From: Incurvaria masculella
Lineage: Eukaryota; Arthropoda; Insecta; Lepidoptera; Incurvariidae
NCBI GenBank assembly: GCA_946894095.1
Contig: OX335657.1
Coordinates: 14,322,001 to 14,386,000, forward strand
DNA: 64,000 bases
Reading direction: 5' to 3'
Shown here: in pieces, positions 54,114 to 63,850 of the stretch
Layout: each line of letters starts with the position of its first letter
Numbering within the stretch: position 1 is the stretch's first letter
The notes under the pieces: generated by a model
The model's input: the letters and a program-made list of their open reading frames with translations, nothing else
Database searches by the model: none
Told to the model about the DNA's origin: nothing
Translations under genes and position numbers: made by a program

Positions 54114-54485
54114 TTTCCGGGGGCTGCTAAAACAAATGCAAACATGATTCCAACGGAATTATAGGAGTGCAGCTACGGTCCAGTTGGCGGCACGCAGCTC
54201 GCTAGGTGTCAGCCTGTGTGTATTGTATTCTGTGCCAGTTTGCTTTGGATTTATAGCCATATCGATGGAACTAGGGCTGCGCTAGAACTATTACAAATCT
54301 CTATGAAAATTATTTGAAAATGAACTTAACAACTGGCAATGAATACAGAAAGATAAGACACTACAAAATCAACAGAAACCCGCTTTACATAACTTTAAAA
54401 AATATTTTTAAAAAATTGGAACAGAATATGTGGACTGTTTGTGTGTAAAAATAATTTAACTCGATGATTAGTATTTTAATATGCA
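54114..54485. other. Unassigned stretch
   Basis: No repeat copy or coding signal noted. Confidence 0.5.
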
Positions 54486-54489
54486 GCTT

Positions 54490-54770
54490 TTAGATCAGGG
54501 GCGCGTGGACTTGCCGTCCATGTCAGAGCCTAGCCCCGATCATACACCACTTTCTTTCTCTTTCTGAGTTTGATAAGGGCATTTCATTACCAAGCGAGCC
54601 ATTCATCCATGTGTAAATGCTCCTTTAGATGGTATGGTTAAAGCCGCCCGGGTTGCTAAATTTTCCGGGCTTTCTATCCAATTCAATGCTCATGGCACTT
54701 AGTTCCTTCGGGAATATAGTGTGTTGGGCATATATCATGACTATGGCTGTCACTCATTTCCAAAAACACT
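54490..54770 (+). mobile_element. tRNA-headed SINE, diverged, plus strand
   Basis: The head-proximal ATACACCACTTTCTTTCTCT, TTCTGAGTTTGATAAGGGCA, TTTCATTACCAAGCGAGCC matches 57205-57265. The body follows (CCGCCCGGGTTGC, TTCTATCCAATTCAATGCTC, AGTTCCTTCGGGAATATAGT, GTGTTGGGCATATATCATGA). Confidence 0.8.
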
Positions 54771-55236
54771 GAATTCTGATGCGATTTGTATTTCCGTATG
54801 TGTTAAATATTTTCCTATATTAACGATTACCACGTACCATAACATTAGATTACCTGTCAGCGTTGGGTTAACAATCAGAGAAAGGGAAACATTTAAAACT
54901 ACTAACGACGAAGTTAAGTCGCTTGAAGGGTTGAAGGAAAGGGGAGGTTAAATAACAGAGAGGTCAGGAGAAAGCAGACTGTTTTTAAAGAAAAAAAAAT
55001 GTTTATGGTTTATTTAACTTTAACGCTAACCCCGTTCTGATGAGATTTGTAGTTACGTATAGTTTGAGGATTCCCACACATTAAACATCTCTTATCATCA
55101 TGTTAAATTGCCTAATGGGTGACCGTGGGTTTAAATATCGGAGACAACGACCGGTTTCAATAAAAAATAGATATATTTGAATGATTACACGTTATCATCG
55201 CTAAGATTGTTTTTTTATTCTCCAAAAACATTGTAA
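54771..55236. other. AT-rich stretch, nothing recognised
   Basis: No repeat copy or coding signal noted. Confidence 0.5.
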
Positions 55237-55238
55237 TA

Positions 55239-55678
55239 CACTGAACAAAATTATGTACAAGTTTTCTGTGTTTTAGCAAAGTTAAAATTCGTCATTTATG
55301 GTAAAGTATTTACTGATCAGATGATTTTGAAACTGTTATCTTAACTGATTTAACATTACGACTGATTACAAATCAGGCGTGCGACTGTTCACTTTCAAGA
55401 AGTAAACTAATTTTAACAGATTGGACAGTATCTTTTCACTGAATATAAGACGTACAAAATACTGAAGCTAGAGACAGTTTTTACACAGTTAAGTGAACAG
55501 TAAGAGAGAACAGTTTTGGCACACAATAAAAAAACAATTAAAATATACAGTAACATTTAATGTTTGAAGCTAACTGTTTTCACTCAGAGTAAACAATTTT
55601 CTTAGTTGGCTCTCTTTTGACGTGGCAAGATGGTTGCATTATCAGAATTAAATTTAAATTCACTAATTATTTTCAGTG
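55239..55678. mobile_element. CACTG-ended MITE, copy 4 (most complete)
   Basis: CACTGAACAAAATTATGTAC at the left and AATTATTTTCAGTG at the right; the left side is preceded by TA. The interior (TTAACAGATTGGACAGTATC, ACAGTTAAGTGAACAGTAAG, CTTAGTTGGCTCTCTTTTGA) aligns with 42011-42553. Non-coding. Confidence 0.8.
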
Positions 55679-56175
55679 CATGATATCGACAGCAAAGCGC
55701 ATCACTACGCGGTGTTTAGATTGAATTGGTCAAACATGGTCACATCTACACGGGTGGCTTGATCAAGTTAAAAGGCCCGGATCAGGTTCTATAAAGTGCA
55801 GTCAATATTTCAATGCAGAGACATCCAGACGCGCTGGTTAATTTGGTGCGGGGCGGCACGTCTACGCGGAGAAGACGTTGCCAATATTGATGCGTCCATA
55901 AATCAGTGGTATGTTATAAATGTGTCTTGAGGTGAGAAACTGGTTGGAATCTTCGAAGGTATTTTCCCTCGCACGCTCAAATCTAAAAAACACAATGGTA
56001 CTTCAAAAATGTTGATCGCAGCATAAAATGAAGTCGGTTAAAAAATACATTTCATCGATTTATTGATCCTGTGCAAAATATTTGTTTTGGACGTGCAACT
56101 ATCCGTATCCGGCCAAAGCCTTTACGGCTCTAGACCTTACCTGTCCAGGTGTTTCCCTGAAAGTACAACCTGGGA
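55679..56175. other. Unassigned stretch
   Basis: A scrap AAATGAAGTCGGTTAAAAAA at about 56025-56045 resembles the end of the CCGACTTC MITE. Otherwise nothing recognised. Confidence 0.4.
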
Positions 56176-56574
56176 TTTTTTTCTATGCAACCTGACCTGG
56201 ATGGCTGATACCACACAACTACCGTTATGATATTAGCCCAATACACCACATTCCCGAAGGAATAAGGTTCTATGCCAGGACCCTCCCTTTATGAGCACGC
56301 TACATTGAACTGGATGGAAAATAATTACATTGCCGCTTCCACCATCTTTTCATCCAATGCGATGGTACCAACCCGAGTAGGCCCTACCACCTAGTAGAGG
56401 AAGGGTACCTACAGTTTTACGTGGATTCCGAACTATGGAGCAGCTCGAATTCGTGACGAAATGCACTTATAGAACTCAGAAGAGAAAGAAAGTGGTGCAT
56501 GTCGGGGTGAGGAATTGAACCCTAGACTCTGGTATGCTAGGCCAGTCACCGTGCCACTACGCTACGAGCCGCTA
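56176..56574 (-). mobile_element. tRNA-headed SINE, full length, minus strand
   Basis: Tail (GACCTGGATGGCTGATACCA) to head (TGCATGTCGGGGTGAGGAAT with B box, then GCTACGAGCCGCT at the A-box end). It retains all body blocks (GATGGTACCAACCCGAG, CCTACCACCTAGTAGAGGAA). Confidence 0.95.
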
Positions 56575-56619
56575 AATGGTAATCACCATGGGGGGATCAC
56601 AATGATTGGGATCCTTCAA

Positions 56620-56755
56620 AGGTGGTGTGAAGAAGCACCTGACCGAACGGCATGCTTTTTCCAGCCCCCGTGAAAGTAAGAAAGCCCATGGGCATCGTCA
56701 GGCACTTCTTGTGTGAGGTTCTGGCGAATGTCATACGCCGGGCTCAATAAACAAA
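56620..56755 (-). repeat. Repeat X, minus strand copy
   Basis: GGTGTGAAGAAGCACCTGAC, GGCATGCTTTTTCCAGCCCC, CATGGGCATCGTCAGGCACT and GGTTCTGGCGAATGTCATAC mirror 57045-57142 (and 48003-48062 in part). Confidence 0.7.
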
Positions 56756-57044
56756 ATGCGAATATGAAATATTGCATAGAAACATTTAAAGTGTTTAACT
56801 AGATAAATGAACGGCATAAAAATAAATTTTGAAGCTGCAAGTAAAGTTATTATGTTATGAAGCAATTACTATCGTACAGGCGGTTGTAGATTAAGAGTCG
56901 TTTCTATAATAAGCCACTTACTCGGTTTTCTCTTTCAATACCAGTTTTAGCCAGCATGCGCTGAATCTTAATGATGTTTCTGATTTCGACGGCATGCTAA
57001 CATAACATGTATGATAGTATTATTGAAAATGCAGTGAACGTAAT
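56756..57044. other. Spacer between the mirrored halves
   Basis: AT-rich spacer of about 290 bp that separates two oppositely oriented X-plus-SINE blocks. Nothing recognised. Confidence 0.5.
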
Positions 57045-57142
57045 TTCTTTTTTTGTTAAGCGCGGCATATGGCGTACGCCAGGACCTAACATTCAGGGGG
57101 ACTGCAAAAACAATGCCGGCCGGCCAGGTGCTTCTTCACACC
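57045..57142 (+). repeat. Repeat X, plus strand copy
   Basis: TTTGTTAAGCGCGGCATATG, GCGTACGCCAGGACCTAACA, CAGGGGGACTGCAAAAACAA and GCCAGGTGCTTCTTCACACC. It directly abuts the SINE head at 57143. Confidence 0.75.
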
Positions 57143-57552
57143 GAGCAGCTCGTAGCCTAGTGGCACGGGGACTGGCCCAGCGTACCAGAGGCCTGGGTTC
57201 AATCCCGACATGCACCACTGTCTTTCTCTTTCCGAGTTCGATAAGTGCATTTCGTCACGAATGCGAGCTGCTCCATGGTTCGGAATCCATGTAAAACTGT
57301 AGGTCCCCTTCCCTTACTAGGTGGTAGGGTTTAAGCCCGCCCGGGTTGGTACCATCGCATTGGATGAAAAGGTGGTCGAAGCGGCAATGAAAAATTGTCC
57401 GTGTTTTCCATCCAGTTCAATGTAGCCGTGCTCTTAAAGGAAAGGTCCTGGCATGGCACCTAATTCCTTCGGGAATGTGGTGGATTGGGCTAATATCATA
57501 ACGGTAGTTGTGTGGTATTAGCCATCCATGTCAGGTCGCATAAAAAAAAAAA
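57143..57552 (+). mobile_element. tRNA-headed SINE, full length, plus strand
   Basis: A box in CTCGTAGCCTAGTGGCACGG, B box in GGGTTCAATCCCGACATGC (57188-57210). Then a spacer (CTTTCTCTTTCCGAGTTCGA), the shared body from GGTTCGGAATCCATGTAAAA to CATCCATGTCAGGTCGCATA, and an A-run of 12. The best reference copy of the tRNA-headed type here. The 95-codon frame 57007-57294 is a shadow. Confidence 0.95.
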
Positions 57553-57554
57553 CC

Positions 57555-57800
57555 ACGTTTGAAGGACCCCAGGTCGTAATTTGGGAGAAACACCTCGGAA
57601 GGGAGGTCATTCCATTGTTTACCGACCCTAATAGATAAAGGATCTAGAGGAACGGTGGGTTCTTATTTTTGGAATGTCGGCTCTGAATTTGTGCATTTTC
57701 TCCCTGTTCCGCGTTGACCGAAGGTAGAAAGGGGACGGGGGAACAGCGTTATGCAGCTCCGAGGAGCATTCTCCATGGTAAAGACGATAGAAGACAGAGA
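57555..57800 (-). pseudogene. LINE C-terminal coding remnant, minus strand
   Basis: On the minus strand the segment 57680-57560 reads VPLDPLSIRVGKQWNDLPSE, VFLPNYDLGSFKRG, the standard C-terminal 'WN.LP..vf....l..FK' signature of jockey/CR1-type LINEs. 57660-57800 matches 48745-48850, the part just upstream in the same protein. Frameshifts are present. It sits directly behind the A-tail of the SINE. Confidence 0.85.
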
Positions 57801-57995
57801 GAGACCCTAGTAGTAGAGTTAGTAGTGCTTAATTGGGTTAGAATTTTGGGCATGGCGCCCTAATTCAGTATAGGTAATGGTACATGCAATCAAAACAAAT
57901 TTGAAGATAGCCATCTACTGAATGTATTTAACAAAATTATGTATCAGTAATATTAAATTAATAGTAAATAAAAAAAGAAGCAGTAAGAATTCGGG
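57801..57995. other. Unassigned stretch
   Basis: No repeat copy or coding signal noted. Confidence 0.45.
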
Positions 57996-58356
57996 AAAAC
58001 GAGCCAAGTGCGAGTCAGACTCGCACACGAAGGATTCCGTACCATCGTAACAAAAAATACAAAAAAATCACGTTTGTTGTATGGGAGCCCCCTTTAATTT
58101 TAATTTTTTTTAATCTTACCTAATTGTTGTTATAACGGCAAAATAAAAACACACTCTGTGAAAATTTCAGCTGTCTACCTGTTACGGTTACTGAGATACA
58201 GCCCTGTGAGAGACGGACGAACGGACGGACGAACGGACGGACGGACGGACGGACGGACGGACGGACGGACGGACGGACGGACGGACGGACGGACGGACAG
58301 CGGAGGCTTAGTAATAAGGTTCCGTTTTCACCCTTTGGGTCCGGAACCCTAAAAAA
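57996..58356 (+). mobile_element. ACGG-type lepidopteran interspersed element, complete, long microsatellite
   Basis: Head AAAACGAGCCAAGTGCGAGT, GACTCGCACACGAAGGATTC; middle as in 22398-22692; then (ACGG)n of about 20 units at 58213-58298, with GAACGG interruptions at its start only; end GGGTCCGGAACCCTAAAAAA. The frames at 58120-58431 and 58158-58352 translate the microsatellite. Confidence 0.95.
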
Positions 58357-58860
58357 GTGACATAAACAGCGATATTCTGTACATATTACCCGTAATAATG
58401 TTGCTCGTGTGGAAGCTGGGTTTATTATCATTCAGGCTAATGAGAAAATATGACAACTCCAATTGCAATGTACTGCCTATGGATAAGGAACAAACCATAA
58501 TGGATGTGATGCACCAAATTTAATGTAGCCCTGGGTACCATAACTAGCATGCGAGATGAAAATGAAAAATGTGCTTTTTCTGTGTTTATTTTACTTTTGA
58601 ACAAAGTGGACACGCTGTGAATGGATGGAACGGAAAAATATGTTATGTAAACCCGTGAAGTTTCTTTGCGGGTTCTTCTTTACTGGGTTGATCGAATCCG
58701 CGGATCTTTTTGACGTAACTTGGTGTAGTTTGACTACCAAAAAGTTTAAATAAATGAAATGAAATGGTTTAGCGAGCCGAGGTGTCTTAGACTTATTGGG
58801 GAATCACCATCACATTAACTCACCAGGTGAACAAATAAGTGAGTGAGTAAATATGAAGTT
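58357..58860. other. Unassigned stretch
   Basis: AGTTTAAATAAATGAAATGA at 58743-58762 could be a LINE tail. Otherwise nothing. Confidence 0.35.
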
Positions 58861-58889
58861 TAATTGCAGTTCCTTCCATTAATATACCA

Positions 58890-59259
58890 TGCGAGTAAAT
58901 TTCAGTTCACTTACAAGAACTTTTCATGGAAGATTCATGTAGATCATATCTGCACTAAGTTGAGACTTTGTCTTAAAAAGATTTACGCTCTCAAATATAA
59001 GCTCCCACCCAAATTGCTTCTGGTCGCGTACAGATCATTAGTCGAACCGATAATTATGTATGGGGTAAGTGTGTGGGCTCTTACGTTCGACTCGTACTTA
59101 GATAGGGTTCATGGTCTCCAGTTTAGAATACTCAAAATTATGGCCCCATCCTCAGAACGGTCAAGAGCTAGGGAGTGCCATGAACACCTGTTCAAGTATT
59201 TCAAAGTGTTACCGGCCAAAGCAATGTGTGCCCATAAAATCGCTAATCGCACTCAATAG
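58890..59259 (+). pseudogene. LINE reverse-transcriptase C-terminal (thumb) fragment
   Basis: Open from about 58864 to the TAG at 59257-59259. FSWKIHVDHICTKLRLCLKK, LPPKLLLVAYRSLVEPIIMY, GVSVWALTFDSYLDRVHGLQ and FRILKIM follow the region downstream of the catalytic core in non-LTR reverse transcriptases ('l.W..Hi..i..k.......l......l....l......l...l.Yg...W'). The catalytic YADD block and the 5' part are missing. It differs from the 48.7 and 63.7 kb LINE fragments. The ATG at 58864 lies in non-LINE-like sequence and is not a real start. Confidence 0.8.
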
Positions 59260-59983
59260 CTTTGGAATATAAACCAATATTACTGGTAGGTAAAGTAAAA
59301 TTACTTAAGTAATTATAAAAAATATTACCTACGTTTTAGAGCTTGTGTGATAATGATACAAATTTTGTAAACCGGTTCTTCCCTTCATAACTTTAGAACA
59401 TTGTTCAAACTATTTTCAATTTGTCCGTGGTGTTTAAAACTGAAATGATATCACGTTTAACTCTAAACCCATAACGTGAACATAATTGATTGAAGTTAAA
59501 TTTATTTGAACTTACTTGTCTTAAAATACCTGTTAAAATGTGAATACAGATACCAAAACATCAATATCATTGATAAAAGTTAAATTATCAACAAAAAAAC
59601 AACATACGGACGTAAGTCTCTGTTTATTTATTTAATGTGCAAAATTTCAGAAAAATATTTCATAATTTGACGATAGAAACAGATACGAGCAACTCTATGG
59701 AACCTGATCACTTAATTAAATCCCCTTAATTAAAAGCATGAAACACTCGATAACTTTTATCATACAACTTATGCTCGTATTATAACTAGTAGCGACATCT
59801 CTGATTGAATAGGGTGACTATAGCATACCCAAACGATCTAAGTGGCGCCCTCTATTGGTGAGTTTCAAAGGTTCTGGAAAATATGAAAGCAGCGCGAAGA
59901 TTTCGTGGTAGATTCAGCGAGTCTTTCGTCAATAAAATATTATAATAAAATATCAATAAAGGTACAAAACTTGTTAAATTATG
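59260..59983. other. AT-rich stretch, nothing recognised
   Basis: No repeat copy or coding signal noted. Confidence 0.5.
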
Positions 59984-60061
59984 ATGATAAGCAGAAGCGT
60001 AAATAAATCCATCAAATAGTATTCTGGCTGTTTTTCAAACAATTTAAAAATCAGCCCTTAG
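59984..60061 (-). mobile_element. TTAA-flanked MITE, family D, partial
   Basis: ATGATAAGCAGAAGCG, AATAAATCCATCAAATAG, TTCTGGCTGTTTTTCAAAC and AAAAATCAGCCCTTAG are the reverse of 51664-51740. The other end is missing. Confidence 0.75.
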
Positions 60062-60065
60062 TTAG

Positions 60066-60205
60066 ATGCATAAGCCTGTTTTTTCACCAATTGCCGATTT
60101 ATTGAATCGACATTAAAGGACCTTTCTTACCAAAGTGCTGATTATATTGTACTGGTATTGATTGCAATCTGCTGAATCAACCGTAGGTGAAAAATGTCCT
60201 AAATC
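60066..60205. mobile_element. Short inverted-repeat MITE (CTGCTGATTA family), copy 3
   Basis: ATAAGCCTGTTTTTTCACC and GGTGAAAAATGTCCTAAA ends. The interior AAAGGACCTTTCTTAC, GTGCTGATTATATTGTACTG, GTATTGATTGCAATCTGCTG aligns with 3105-3257. It follows the family D fragment by five bases. Confidence 0.75.
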
Positions 60206-60544
60206 TATCAAATGCGCCTGCCCTTTGTGTCGACATTGGAATACATCACAAGAAGAAAATATATTGATTCCAACAATGAATTTCGTCTAGGATGTTTTTT
60301 TGTGTGTTTATGTCATTTTTTTTTGTTTTTACTTTTATTGTTAATTTAGATATTAAGTTTCTAATACTATGTCATAACATTATTTAATTATATTTATATT
60401 CTACTGCTCTCCAAGCTTCGGTTTTTATGTATTCCCCTGCAATATTTTTTTCCGCAATAATAGTAAATAAATAAATACATGCAATTTTGTAAGAATTTCC
60501 TGGAACCTAAACATTTAAAATATTGGAGTAATCGATTATTGGAG
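60206..60544. other. AT-rich stretch, nothing recognised
   Basis: No repeat copy or coding signal noted. Confidence 0.5.
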
Positions 60545-60807
60545 TAAAAACCAGCCATGTGCGAGTCGGTCGCGCACACGAAGGGTTCCGTACCATCGTT
60601 ATAACACAAAACAATCGCGTTTTAATTTTTTTTTATTATTTGTTGCTACAGCGGCATAATAAATACATACTCTGTGAACATTTCAGCTGCCTGCATGAGA
60701 TACGGGCCTGTGACAGAAGGACGGACGGACGGACGAACGGACGGACGGACAGTGGAGGCTTAATAATAGGGTTCCGTTTTCTCCCTTTGGATACGGAACC
60801 CTAAAAA
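60545..60807 (+). mobile_element. ACGG-type lepidopteran interspersed element, complete
   Basis: AAAAACCAGCCATGTGCGAG, CACGAAGGGTTCCGTACCAT, a short middle, (ACGG)n at 60718-60750 and GGATACGGAACCCTAAAAAG. The head variant CCATGTGCGAG is the one found in the 18-22 kb array. Confidence 0.9.
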
Positions 60808-60910
60808 GTATTGGAATAATAGAGGTATTGGTTGGTTGATTATGGTGATATTTAAAATTACGTATTTTCTATAACGGCGCGGCTGAGGCTTTCTTGGAAT
60901 TTATTTAATA

Positions 60911-61160
60911 CTAGCTGCGGTACCTGGCTCCGCTCGGGTCAATGTCGTGTTGGACTTATTTCGGTCTGAATTATTTCCTGGATAAAAATTAACCCACCAA
61001 AAATCTGTTCCAGGACTATGTACCATCTACCAAATTTAATCAAAATCTTGCTCGTTGATCGCTCCTGATATTAATGAAAACCTTATCAAAAAATCCTTTG
61101 CGTGACTTAGAAGAAGTAAACGGAGAAACATAGGCAGATAGCGATTACCCCCTCAAGCCG
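60911..61160 (+). mobile_element. ACTAGCTGCGG... lepidopteran repeat, partial
   Basis: ATACTAGCTGCGGTACCTGG, CTCCGCTCGGGTCAATGTC, then TACCAAATTTAATCAAAATC and GAAACATAGGCAGATAG. I recall this order (with a terminal AATATTAGTA) as one of the commonest lepidopteran repeats, described as Helitron-like. The 3' end is absent here. Fragments also at 41928 and 42632. Confidence 0.6.
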
Positions 61161-61321
61161 CCGCATCGGGGCATTTCGGTTTGTATGACAGCTACATGTT
61201 AGCGTAAGCGGAACTTAATTTTATATAGCCTATCATGTGTCCCATGTAATGAAATTTACGTGTAGTAAGTTCAATCGAATTCTGATGATCGGTTTAAGAG
61301 TTATGGAGGACATGGCTGATC

Positions 61322-61630
61322 TGGCTGGACACGAATAAACCCACAGTTATGATGTTATCTCGAAACATCGCATTCCCGTAACAATTAGGTGCCATGCCAA
61401 GACCTTCCCATTTATGAACACGATAAAATTAAACTGAATGGAAAACGCGGAAAATCTTTCATTCCGCTTCTACTATCTACACCAGTAGACAAGGGGACCT
61501 ACAGCTTTACCTGGATTCCGAACAATGGAAAAGCTCGCATTTGTGGCGAAAAGCACCTTTCTAATTCAGATGTTAAAAAAAAATGGTGCATGAATGGGAC
61601 GGGGATTGAGCCCATGACCTCTGGTATGAG
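61322..61630 (-). mobile_element. tRNA-headed SINE, diverged, minus strand
   Basis: GGCTGGACACGAATAAACC, CATTCCCGTAACAATTAGG, TGAATGGAAAACGCGG, TTTACCTGGATTCCGAACAA, AAATGGTGCATGAATGGG and GGGGATTGAGCCCATGACC (B box, reversed). The A-box end is cut off by the ACGG element that begins at 61634. Confidence 0.85.
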
Positions 61631-61633
61631 AAT

Positions 61634-61786
61634 TAAAAAAAACCGGCCAAGCGCGAGTCGGACTCGCACACCAAGGGTGCCGTACCATCGTACAAGATTT
61701 AACACAAATAATCACGTTTTTTTTGTGTTAAATCTTTAATTTTTATATTTTTTTATTTTACCTATTTGTTGTTATACTAGCAGAGT
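61634..61786 (+). mobile_element. ACGG-type element, 5' half, inserted at a SINE head
   Basis: AAAAAAAACCGGCCAAGCGC, GAGTCGGACTCGCACACC, GTACCATCGTACAAGATTTA, ATTTGTTGTTATACTAGCAG; stops before the (ACGG)n block. Confidence 0.9.
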
Positions 61787-61849
61787 GTGATTATTGACTT
61801 TGTGCTACAGTATTTCACACCTCACGGCATTACAAGCCCACCTTTTGGT

Positions 61850-62070
61850 TTCTGCAAATTTCGCAGCGACTGTCAAGGAACACTTGTTCGGCCCTGCGCA
61901 CGCGCAGCTGCCGCGCCGTGGTCGCGCACGCGTAATGGACACAGATTAAAATGTATAAACTGTCATGGCGCATGGCGTCAACATGTCGCGACTCACGATT
62001 TCTATTAAGACGCGTGGAGACGCCGAAACCTCATTCGCGCCAAATTGCACCCGCGCTTTGCGGTTGTGAG
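61850..62070. other. CpG-rich patch
   Basis: TGCGCACGCGCAGCTGCCGC and TTCGCGCCAAATTGCACCCG. The 73-codon plus frame 61787-62008 is unrecognised. Confidence 0.4.
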
Positions 62071-63096
62071 ACTCGGGCCGAAATTCTGATATTGTTGCTT
62101 AGTTAAAACTAAGTGGGCTGAAATATTAAGGATAACTCAAAGTTCAGCGTTTCGTCCTTGAAAGTTAAAAGAATTGGACTACGAAAGGCTTTATGTGTAC
62201 ACTTACTCTGTTAAAACTGCAACATTTCTTCCTCGTTTAGAGTTCAATAAGGTAATATTACGCATGGTTTAGAATGAAAAAAAACTTACCGAGGAGACCC
62301 AACCCTTCGGTGGTGTTAGGATTTATAGCAAATAGCTAGATGACACACCAACAGGGCTGTCATTCGATATGTGTGCTTAAAAAGATATTTGAGCGAAACA
62401 AGCTTGACCATCATCAACCGCTTGGCACTCTAGGACCATATATCAGTGCTTGGTAGCCATAAATAGTACCCGTGATGATAATTATGGTTTATAATATTTT
62501 AAGAATAACAATAAAGAAGAAGAATGCGACTTTTTTAAAGGTAATGAAAATATGACTTTGGCCTTCAATGGATTTTGAAAATATGCGTGACACGTAAGCG
62601 TTGGTTTCTTTATCAAAGTATTCCTGTATTACAAAGTAAAAACTCGCACGGTTTCAAATATGTTAAGACACGAACAAACCATAATTATTTCAGTTACAGT
62701 TTAGTTACCAAAACAGAGTAGAGAAAGAATAAATGTAATAATATTATCTAAAAACATTGATTACTTATAACTAAAACATGAATAGTCCTCTTATTGCTTG
62801 TCTTACGAAAGCGGAGAAGAGAAAAAAATAATAAGCGCTGCACCATTAACATTTAACACTATTAAACAAATGAGAAGCCGACGTCGGCGAATTGCATCAA
62901 CTCACTCATGTTTGTTTCTCCGTCTGCTGACAGTATGAACATTCAGGGAGTGGGCTGAAACTTAGAAAAATAGAATTTGAGGACACACAATTTTTTAATG
63001 GGCATTTCGATTCGTTAGAGCCCTTATATTTTGCTATGCCTAATTGAATACATTTAATAAAATTATTTTTAGAGATTTCAAAAAACGATGCGTAAC
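62071..63096. other. AT-rich stretch, nothing recognised
   Basis: No repeat copy or coding signal noted. Confidence 0.5.
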
Positions 63097-63182
63097 AAAA
63101 AAACCGGCCAAGTGCGAGTCGGGGTCGCACAGGAAGGGGTCCGTAACATCGAACAAGATTTAACAAAAAAAAATCACGTTTT
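63097..63182 (+). mobile_element. ACGG-type element, 5' end only
   Basis: AAAAAAACCGGCCAAGTGCG, AGTCGGGGTCGCACAGGAAG, GGTCCGTAACATCGAACAAG, AAAAATCACGTTTTT, then unrelated sequence. Confidence 0.85.
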
Positions 63183-63430
63183 TGAAAATTTTAAAAATAT
63201 TTTTCGAAACATATTAATGGACTTAGGTGATTGTTAGGTAGGTAACATACTGTGGATAAAAAACATGAATCAGGTTTTAAGACCCACTTGCTTATATTTA
63301 TTTGTTATTTCACAAGGATATTTTGATAGCGCGATGCAGATTTCTTCCGTTTTTGACATGTTTCACGTCTTTTGTAGTGCGTGCAGATTTTTTTTTGTGA
63401 AAAACCGGTATGGGTGGCTGTGATGAGGAC
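63183..63430. other. Unassigned stretch
   Basis: No repeat copy or coding signal noted. Confidence 0.45.
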
Positions 63431-63850
63431 CAAAGGTGCTCACAAAAACCAAATACACCTCGCCTCGCGAAATCACGCTCACCGAGGCACCATGCCAGGG
63501 GATCTGCGGAATATTACTGAGCTATCGAGCTTGTTCAAATTACGCTTGAAGACTTTAAGGTTATAGGTATGAGGAAAAGCACACGCCGGCAGACAGTTCC
63601 ATATCCTGGCGGTGCAGCAGAGATATGAGTTTGAGAAACGGTTCGTTCTCAAAATCCTAATATCAATCACGAGGGGGTGCTCTGATTCTCTGCGGGGGTG
63701 CTCCGGATATAGGTAGGATGGGAAGGAATAAGGGATGCAATTTCCATTGAGCAACGTCCATGGTAGTACCTGTAGAAAAAGAAGAACGGACTGAACGACG
63801 AGCTTTCATGGAACTGTTTGTTGCGTTTGGTGGCATGTTGCAACTGACAG
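63431..63850 (-). pseudogene. LINE reverse-transcriptase C-terminus and 3' end, minus strand
   Basis: On the minus strand: FFFYRYYHGRCSMEIASLIP, SHPTYIRSTPAENQS, then after a frame change HPRRESEHPLVIDIRILRTN, RFSNSYLCCTARIWNCLPAC, AFPHTYNLKVFKRNLNKL. This is the 'fyR.yhG.Cs.EL...iP ... RT.rf..Sfl.....lWN.LP...f......FK' tail of jockey/CR1-type LINEs. 63431-63550 is the region after the FK motif, also found at 35081-35185. The part upstream (63850-64000) is no longer recognisable, and the window ends there. Confidence 0.85.

Noticed and set aside
57155..57215. A tRNA gene (A and B boxes present).
   Set aside because: No cloverleaf pairing or anticodon arm can be drawn, and it is the head of a repeated SINE.
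58158..58431. Open frames of 64-103 codons over the ACGG tract (also at 22485, 31331-31565 and 60559).
   Set aside because: They translate a tetranucleotide repeat into RTDG/SVRP strings.
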